From Rapana venosa (taxonomy: Eukaryota > Mollusca > Gastropoda > Neogastropoda > Muricidae), in contig CM054143.1 in assembly GCA_028751875.1 (NCBI GenBank), positions 69,784,451 through 69,848,450 of the forward strand: DNA of 64,000 nt. Reading direction: 5' to 3'. Of the stretch, positions 57,326 through 64,000 are shown in pieces; position 1 is the stretch's first letter, and the number at the start of each line of letters is the position of its first letter. Under the pieces are notes generated by a model. It saw only the letters and a program-made list of their open reading frames with translations. It was not told where the DNA came from and searched no databases. The position numbers and the translations under genes are program-made.

Positions 57326-57659
57326 AAAAGGGGAAAAAGAGGGGAGAGAGAGAGAGAAGAGGTAGAGAGAGAAAAGAGAAGGAGAGAGAGAGAGAGAGAA
57401 GAGGGAAGAGAGAGAGGAGAGAGAGAGAGGGGAACTCGAACCAACTCGAACGATTATTCACAAAAAGGGCCATGGCCATACATTGGGGTTGCCGAAATGC
57501 AGAAATTTGGTTTTAACACATAGACACACACACACACACACAGCGCGCGCGGGGAAAAAAAGCCACACACACCACACAAACACACACACAGACCAACATG
57601 TTCCTTTTTATAACACAAGTCAGCAACAAAAAATCACTTGGAAATAACATATCTCTCTA

Positions 57660-60600
57660 TTCTGAAGCTTTACAAAAATAAAAGTGAGGCTGCGCACAAC
57701 TTCAGATGACGAATGCCAGGATAAACAGAGCCCTAAATAAATTAGCTGTAACTATAATTTACAGGGTTGTAGTCTGCCAAACATCCTCAAATATGGACGA
57801 ACAAGAAAATGTACTTATCCCGGAGTTGTTTACATAATGGGCAAACACCTGACATGTCAAAAATCATGTTTCTCGGGTATCGAATTTAGAACATTTATCT
57901 GATACAAACCATTATTATCTATACCCAAGTCTAAACTAGACATTTTCTTTCAAATTATATCCATATCAAGTTTAGATAAGGTTGACATCATGCAAATTTT
58001 TAAATTGTCTTACATTGAAACCCTTTCACGTTTAGTATATGATTACTCCATTGCTGCATCGGCAGTCAATCAATCTTTGCCTGAAAGCGTTAATAAACTC
58101 TCCAATTCCGTCCTTGATTGACCCAAACAATCCAAACCAGTTCACCATACAGTACGTTTTTGTGTTGCCCAGTTGTTTTTCCCTTGACATCTAGATCATA
58201 CAGCATCTTGTGGGATTTAAAAGGTACCCTGTCTCATTCATATGCAGAATCTTAATCCAAATCTAATGCATCTTACAGCAGAATTAACGAGAGAGGTATC
58301 TTTAAAGTTCACTAAAACAAGATCATTAGTGTACGTCTATCAAGCCTATAAAACTGCTTTAAAGCAAAGAGGTTATTATCACAATGTTTTTTACAGGCTG
58401 CATCCAAGCCCAATTTCTGCACCATATAACACAGTGGTTGTATTTGTGCATCAAATATCTTAATGAACAAATCAAAGAGTATTATTCAATATTTCGTAGT
58501 TTTTTTAACACAAATAACAAGTTTCGTTTACCTCGACTTGCCAATCTTTACATGCATTTGTGAAACTAAGCTTAGTAGAAAAACAGATTCCTAAATATTT
58601 ATATACATTAATCACAGGCATGAATTTCCATTGTACAACCATTTTTCATGAGCAGCTAAATATCCACCTTTTCTGAATACAACGATTTACTCTTACTCAG
58701 ATTAACCTTAAGATCCAGTGCTGTTTGAAGCACTGTTTAAGCTGTTTTAACTGCTTTTGTAAACCTACGACTGTTTTAGATGCAGGATAACATCATCAGC
58801 AAGCAGAAGAATAAACAACCTGAGAAATCTTGGGGAACGTGGCACCATGTTTACCATTATTGAGATGTCTCGGCTAACTCATTGATAAAAACAGAAAACA
58901 ATAAGGGGGTACATACACACCCTGTTTAAAACCAGGGTACAGTTATTATGTTAGTCCCCTTTAGTTCCACATCTTATTCTTTCTTCTGACATTCTGATAC
59001 ATGGCTCTCAAACATCGTAATAGTTTACCCTTCACAAACCATTTTTTAGGAGAATAGGCCACAACAAGTTCCTGTTAACAGAATCAAATGCTTTTTCAAA
59101 GTCAATAAATGCTACATAGAGCTTACGGGTTATGAGCAAACTGTTTCTGTACAAACGCAAGCAGAGTAAACATATGATCTAAGGAGTATCCTCTCTTAAA
59201 ACCAGCTTGGTGCTCACCTGTAATATATTATTCATAACCCATTCTTTTAACCTATTGTTTTAAAAATAGTACTATATAACTTACTACTTATTCATTTAAA
59301 AGAAATTCCCCAGTAGTTATTAGGGTTATCAACAACCCTTTTTATGCAATGTTAGTATTATAGATTCAGCCCATTATCTGGAAAAAGACCATCATCAAAA
59401 ATTTTGGGTTTAATAGTTTTAGAAGAAAAGCACAATATTTTCACCTCCATATTTTAGCAATTCACCAATGATTTGATCAGGACCGGCTGCTTTCTCACTC
59501 TTAAAATTTTTTAAGTGCCCCTAATATCTCATCTTTAGATAAGGGACGATCAAAAAACGTCCTCAGTTTTCCCTCACTGTCAAAAATCAGTAATCATGGA
59601 GTTGGCTAATGAGTCTTTCTCCAACAGGGTTTTGAAATGTTGAAACCATCTGTCAACTGATATACTATTCTTTGGGGTGACTTTTCTAAATGACGCCTCT
59701 TAACATTTTTTCCAGAACTGGATTTGAGAAGAGATAGATGACAATCATATCTGCAAGTAAGGTCTTATTATACTGTTTTCTTTTTTCGTTCAAGCATGCA
59801 TTTATATTCCCTTCTTTTGACACAGTACACGTTTTTGTCCTCATTTTTTAAGTTTTTCGGAAAGTCTTCAGAAGTTTTCTGACCTTATAAATTTCATACT
59901 TTTACATTCATTATCAAACCAAGTATCATTTGATGGACCTTTATTGATATGTACCTGTTTCTTCATACATTCAGCACTGGCTTTTATGAAACCATTAAAC
60001 AAATCTAAAGCTTCATTAATGTTCTCATCAACATCTGAAAGGCATTAATAAAAATTTCACACATGTTCACATCCTGGAGATTTCTTTATAACTGAGAGTT
60101 TGTTTTCATCCCATACAAACTTTTCCATAACAGATGGCTTAACAGTTTCCACACCTGTATTAATAAAACTGGATTAATATATAATTCAACCCGGAAGGTG
60201 ATCGGAAATCAAACGCTCGGGAAAAACATACGACATAAGTCATAAATCTGAGAAAACAAAACACTGAGACTAAAAAATAATCATTAACACTACATCCTCC
60301 ATCAGAGATGTATGTATAGCGTCCTTGTTGGTCACCATTACATACGCCATTTAGAAATTGTAAACTAAGAGCAGTGCACATATTCAATAGTAATTTACCA
60401 TAATTGTTGATAACACAATCTCAGAATTACAAATGCTGCTGAGAGACATACTTTTACTTTTGGGCACTGAAAATAAAGTCATTTTCTACATGCTGACAAA
60501 AAAAAGTTTGAGGTCCGCTGTTTAAGTCTCCACATAGTATTATATCTACTTCATCCAGTGTCCCACACAATTTACTAAACATTCTTCCAAACATAGCAAA

Positions 60601-60770
60601 TTCCATTATCATTGTCAAACATGTTATAAAAAGCGAACCTTCAGGTGGGATATACACACAGACAGCAAAACATTTCTTTCTGTAACACCAACAGAAAAAT
60701 TTGTCACAGAGAAAAGTGCAAATATTTGGATATGGAAAATCTAAACAATTCACAAGGCAGTTAACTCAGC
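57660..60770 (-). pseudogene. LINE ORF2 (endonuclease and RT), L1/Tx1-like, decayed
   Basis: Minus strand: endonuclease piece CVYIPPEGSLF and VDIILCGDLNSGPQTFF (60454-60753), RT entry SEKAAGPDQIIGELLKYG (near 59455-59510), VAFIDFEKAFDSVNRN (near 59080-59125, motif A), LADDVIL (near 58790-58810, motif C), and NVYKYLGI then a long C-terminal tail (58600 downward). The motifs are in the expected order but in different frames with stops between. It follows an L1-type ORF1 on the same strand, which supports an L1/Tx1-like rather than an RTE identity. Confidence 0.8.
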
Positions 60771-61329
60771 CTTATTAAACAAACTAAACCACTAGAACGC
60801 CTCCCTTTATGGCTAACTTTAATTGCCGACTTACAGAAGGCCTTATAGCCAGTAAAAACATCTGGCTGGACATTTTCCAGGAATGGTTTTTGTCAGACAT
60901 ATAAAATCAAAACTACGCACATAAGATACAAAATCTCTATCAGACAGTTTTGACAACCCTTCCATTTACGTTCCAAGACAAAAATGAAAAAGTTTTATTT
61001 GTTTTATCTGTATTAAACCCCAATTCAATTGATCCACACCCTCAAGACTGACACTTTCACCAATTACATTGACATGACAAGACACAGCATTTATGCTTTC
61101 AACAGCATTAAAGAAGGCTCTTTAATGGAAGACTGCCTACAAACACACATGGTCAGCTGGTGTTAGACATAGGCCAAAGTCAGACCTGTCTTTGTCTACC
61201 CTTCACATGGCAATGTGTCACGCCTCACTTCATCACAATGAGCCTCACTTGGCTAAGCCCTATTACATGAGTGTCTAACTGAGGCTGGGGACTGGTGTCT
61301 GTTTACTTTTCCTACCCCCCTGTAAATTG

Positions 61330-62400
61330 AGACATGGCAGGATGGGTTGTATGGGCCGGCCAACAAGCTATTCCCTTTTTTTAAGATCATTAAGGGGCAT
61401 CCTTTCGCCATTAATGATCAAATGATCAAAGACCATTCTCACATTTTTCCCTCTGCCCTAGCACTCTTCAAGTATGGGTCAGATTGTGCCGATACTCTAA
61501 CAGTTTTTGGAAAAATCGTCGTCTACAAAAATCCTTTAACCTTTCAAAACGAGTTTTAGCCTTCAATATTCTAAGCTTATTTGATAAAAACAACACCTGG
61601 CAATAATGGGGGAGTTGGGTTTAGAATTTATCCTGTGCACACTATCAAACTTAGCAATTGCTACATCCATTTTTCGGAAAGAAGATTTTTCACGAACATT
61701 TCACAATCAGCTCCATCTCATTACTTTTCCTTTCCAGCCATGAATAATTTAAAATTGTTCCGTCTTGACTGGCCTTCTTGAACGTCTGCATTCTTTTCTA
61801 GTTTTTCCACCTGTCCATCAGTTCTGTATTTGATTGCTTTAACCTAAATTTTCAGTCCTAAGATTGTTCATGTCTTGTCTAATATACACATTTCCTCTTT
61901 CAAAGGGATCAACACTGTTTGTTAACATTTGTATTTGAAATCCTATAGGTCTCTGTTGTTGTCTTTAGCAAGTTCTCCACTTTCTCCATCTTGGCCCTCA
62001 TCGTGGTAAATGTTTCCTCAGGAGCACTGTAGGAGAGGACTCCTGTCTACTGTGTACAGTTGTAGGTGTGCTGGCGGCCATATCTGCACTTACTTTGGTT
62101 TTCCCTGCCGCTTTTCCTGTGATGTGCTACGACCATCAGCACACCCCATCAGGCTGGTTTGCCTCAGCTTCCGTCCTTGACCAGGCCCAGGGTTCTCTCC
62201 ACATCACCACACCGAAGCAAAAGGCCCCCCCCCCGAATAGATAGGTGAGGGTCAGTCCTAACAAACACCGTCTCGCCCACTTTTTAGCGTCAGGATGGAC
62301 ACCGCCATGGCCGATTTGAATTTTGCCCGTTTGACATGAAGCAGGCGAATACTGCCGCAAATGTCCCACAGCAGCCCTGTACAACTGCAGCGATATTCCC
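61330..62400 (-). pseudogene. LINE ORF1 (L1-type RNA-binding protein), decayed
   Basis: Minus strand near 61940-62030 reads TMRAKMEKVENLLKTTTETY, a likely coiled coil for trimer formation. Further down come VYIRQDMNNLRTENL, then a SVHRINSKPNSPIIAR segment, FVDDDFSKN and SARAEGK, which follow the order of the RRM and C-terminal domain of L1-type ORF1 proteins (Transposase_22). The pieces lie in several frames. An open frame upstream (62136-62402) may be its N-terminal part. It would coat the element's RNA. Confidence 0.65.
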
Positions 62401-62524
62401 ATCCTCCTTATCTAACTGTATGCTAACAATGAAAAAACTAAGCCCCTTAAAACTAGCTACTAATTCACAAAAATACTAGAGCAATTTCCCTACGTCTTCA
62501 CCTTGGCATTACGTATCGCCCCCC

Positions 62525-62529
<5 letters not shown>

Positions 62530-62556
<27 letters not shown>

Positions 62557-62755
62557 AGACAGACAGACAGACAAGACAGACAGACAGCGCTATATAAATT
62601 CCATACATTATTATTATTATTATACATACATACATACATACATACATACACACACACCATACATGCATACATACATACAGACAGACAGATAGTCAGACAA
62701 ACAGATAGTCAGACAGATAGTCAGACAGACAGACAGACAGACAGACAGTGAAAGA
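62530..62755. repeat. GA, ATT, CATA and GACA microsatellites, with an L2 tail at 62587
   Basis: AGAGAGAG, then CGCTATATAAATTCCATACA followed by TTATTATTATTAT (a plus-strand L2-type 3' end, 62587-62625), then CATACATA and GACAGACAGA repeats. Confidence 0.85.
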
Positions 62756-63134
62756 CCCTTTGACCCTTTAAACAGGGTTTTTTTTTTTTACCATTGCAAG
62801 GACAGGTCTGTTTACAAACTCAGGCACACAGATATTGGAAACAAGATTAGATAGGAGGGAGGGGGAAGATACAGATACAGAGATAGATAATAAACCAAAA
62901 AAACCAAACAGAAAAGAAAGAAAAGAAGAGAGATTGCCGGCTGAGGGTCTGAGCGTTTCTTTTTTTCTTTCTTTATTTTTTTAATAAGAAAATACAGCAT
63001 TTTAAAAAAAAAAAAAAAAGAGAAAACTATTATCTAGAACAGAAGAAAGACACCGATTATAAGCAGAAGTATAAACCTACACATAGCTTATCTACACCCA
63101 CATACCCTACTTTCTCGTCTTCTTTGCTTAACGA

Positions 63135-63800
63135 AAGCCAACTCTTTGCTCAACCTCTCTCCCCCCACCCTCAACATAGCCTACTTTTTGCCCCTTTCCC
63201 CTCACCCCCCCCCCCCCTTCTCTCAACAGATTCAACTATTTTCTCTCCCTCTTCCCCACCCCCCCAACAGAGCTTACGTTTTGCTCAACCTCCCCCCCCT
63301 CAACAAGTCTTCTTTTTGCTCCCCCTCTCCCCACCCCCTCAACATAGTCTACTTTTGTCCCCCCCCTCTCCCCCCCCCCTCAACATAGTCTACTTTTTGC
63401 TCCCCCTCTCCCCCACCCCCTCAACAGAGTCTCTTTTTGCTCCCTCTCCCCCACCCCCCCTTAAAAGAATCTCTTTTTGCTCCCCCTCTCCCCCACCACG
63501 GGAAACTTTTTGTGTCCCCCTTCCGCCCCCGCCCCCCTCCTAACCCGAGTTACTTTTTGGGTCCCCCCTCCCCCCCCCCCCTTTAACAGGAATTTTTGCT
63601 CCCCCTCCCCACCCCCAAAGCTTCTTTTGTCCCCCCTCCCCCCCCCTAACGACCCTTTTTTTGGGGTCCCCCTTCCTCCTCCCCTCCCCCCCCCCTCAAC
63701 AGAGTCTCTTTTTGCTCCCCTCTCCCCCCCCCCCCCCTCAACAAGCCCACTTTTTCTCCCCCCCCCCCCCCCCTCCGGTTCTTAACTTTTTCTCCCCCCT
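63135..63800 (+). repeat. C-rich minisatellite, about 40-45-bp unit
   Basis: A core of CTCAACAGAGTCTCTTTTTG and CTCCCCCTCTCCCCCACCCC recurs about 14 times, with growing disorder toward 63600-63800. Proline/serine-rich frames are artefacts of this composition. Confidence 0.88.
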
Positions 63801-63875
63801 TCCCCCGGGAACCGGGAGTGTGGTCCAAAACATTTTGCTTTTTTTTCCCCAGGCCAAGTTTAAAAACGTTTTCAG

Positions 63876-63937
63876 TGGTTTTACCATTGATTGGGTGACC
63901 GGTTTGTGCGCCTTGGCTTAAGGTACAATTTCCAGTT
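63876..63937 (+). mobile_element. SINE family A fragment
   Basis: GATTGGGTGACCGGTTTGTG and CGCCTTGGCTTAAGGTACA match the 5S-like block of the family. Both sides are homopolymer-rich, low-quality sequence. Confidence 0.55.
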
Positions 63938-64000
63938 AATTTTTATAATATAATGTATTATCCAAATAAAAAAAAAACCCCCCCCCCCCTTTCTCCCTAA

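Noticed and set aside
63124..63785. Proline-rich protein, 139 and 102 codons
   Set aside because: It is a C-rich minisatellite translation. Frames change with run length and no start context is seen.

Overview
This is animal (metazoan) nuclear DNA, most likely from a marine invertebrate and plausibly a mollusc. That identification is inference. It rests on dense dinucleotide, triplet and minisatellite repeats, on RTE-, L2/CR1- and L1/Tx1-type LINEs beside a Ty3/gypsy LTR element, on splice-site-like signals, and on the absence of bacterial gene organisation. One 500-N scaffold gap (27659-28158), homopolymer-inflated sequence after it, runs of C or G embedded in otherwise homologous sequence, and an exact 3,575-bp duplication show a draft assembly with local errors.

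Layout. 1-2650 and 2651-~5380 are two diverged tandem copies of one 2.7-kb unit. The second copy plus its GA/GT minisatellite recurs without a visible difference at 19029-22603. 6560-14600 is mostly non-coding, with a 30-bp minisatellite (7530-8080). An 82-bp tandem repeat lies at 14612-15180. 16400-18673 is a decayed minus-strand L2-type LINE with CA- and poly-G tracts. 22917-27658 is a second, better copy of that LINE, split by a minus-strand RTE LINE (23629-26493) with a 10-bp target-site duplication. After the gap come a decayed capsid-like pseudogene (about 31950-33220), a tRNA-like SINE, a foldback MITE (34598-34758), a truncated RTE copy (34757-36090), and a structurally complete but inactivated Ty3/gypsy element (36755-41968, with both LTRs, primer-binding site, polypurine tract and 5-bp target-site duplication). 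A near full-length RTE copy (43269-46448) sits in a triplet microsatellite.

The best host gene candidate is a small membrane protein at 48664-48918. Its last 42 coding bases, stop codon included, are homologous to the unit of the ~2.9-kb satellite that follows (48877-51807). A second host candidate is a first coding exon at 962-1085 (minus), which has a decayed relative at 12986-13100.

The last third (51.8-64 kb) holds SINEs, an L2 fragment, triplet and tetranucleotide repeats, a decayed minus-strand LINE with L1/Tx1-like ORF1 and ORF2 (about 57660-62400), and a C-rich minisatellite. No operon, CRISPR array or intact rRNA or tRNA gene was found. Most genes here are selfish elements, and the biology lies in their nesting order and in two SINE families. 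One SINE family appears to join a tRNA-like head to a 5S rRNA-like promoter region.
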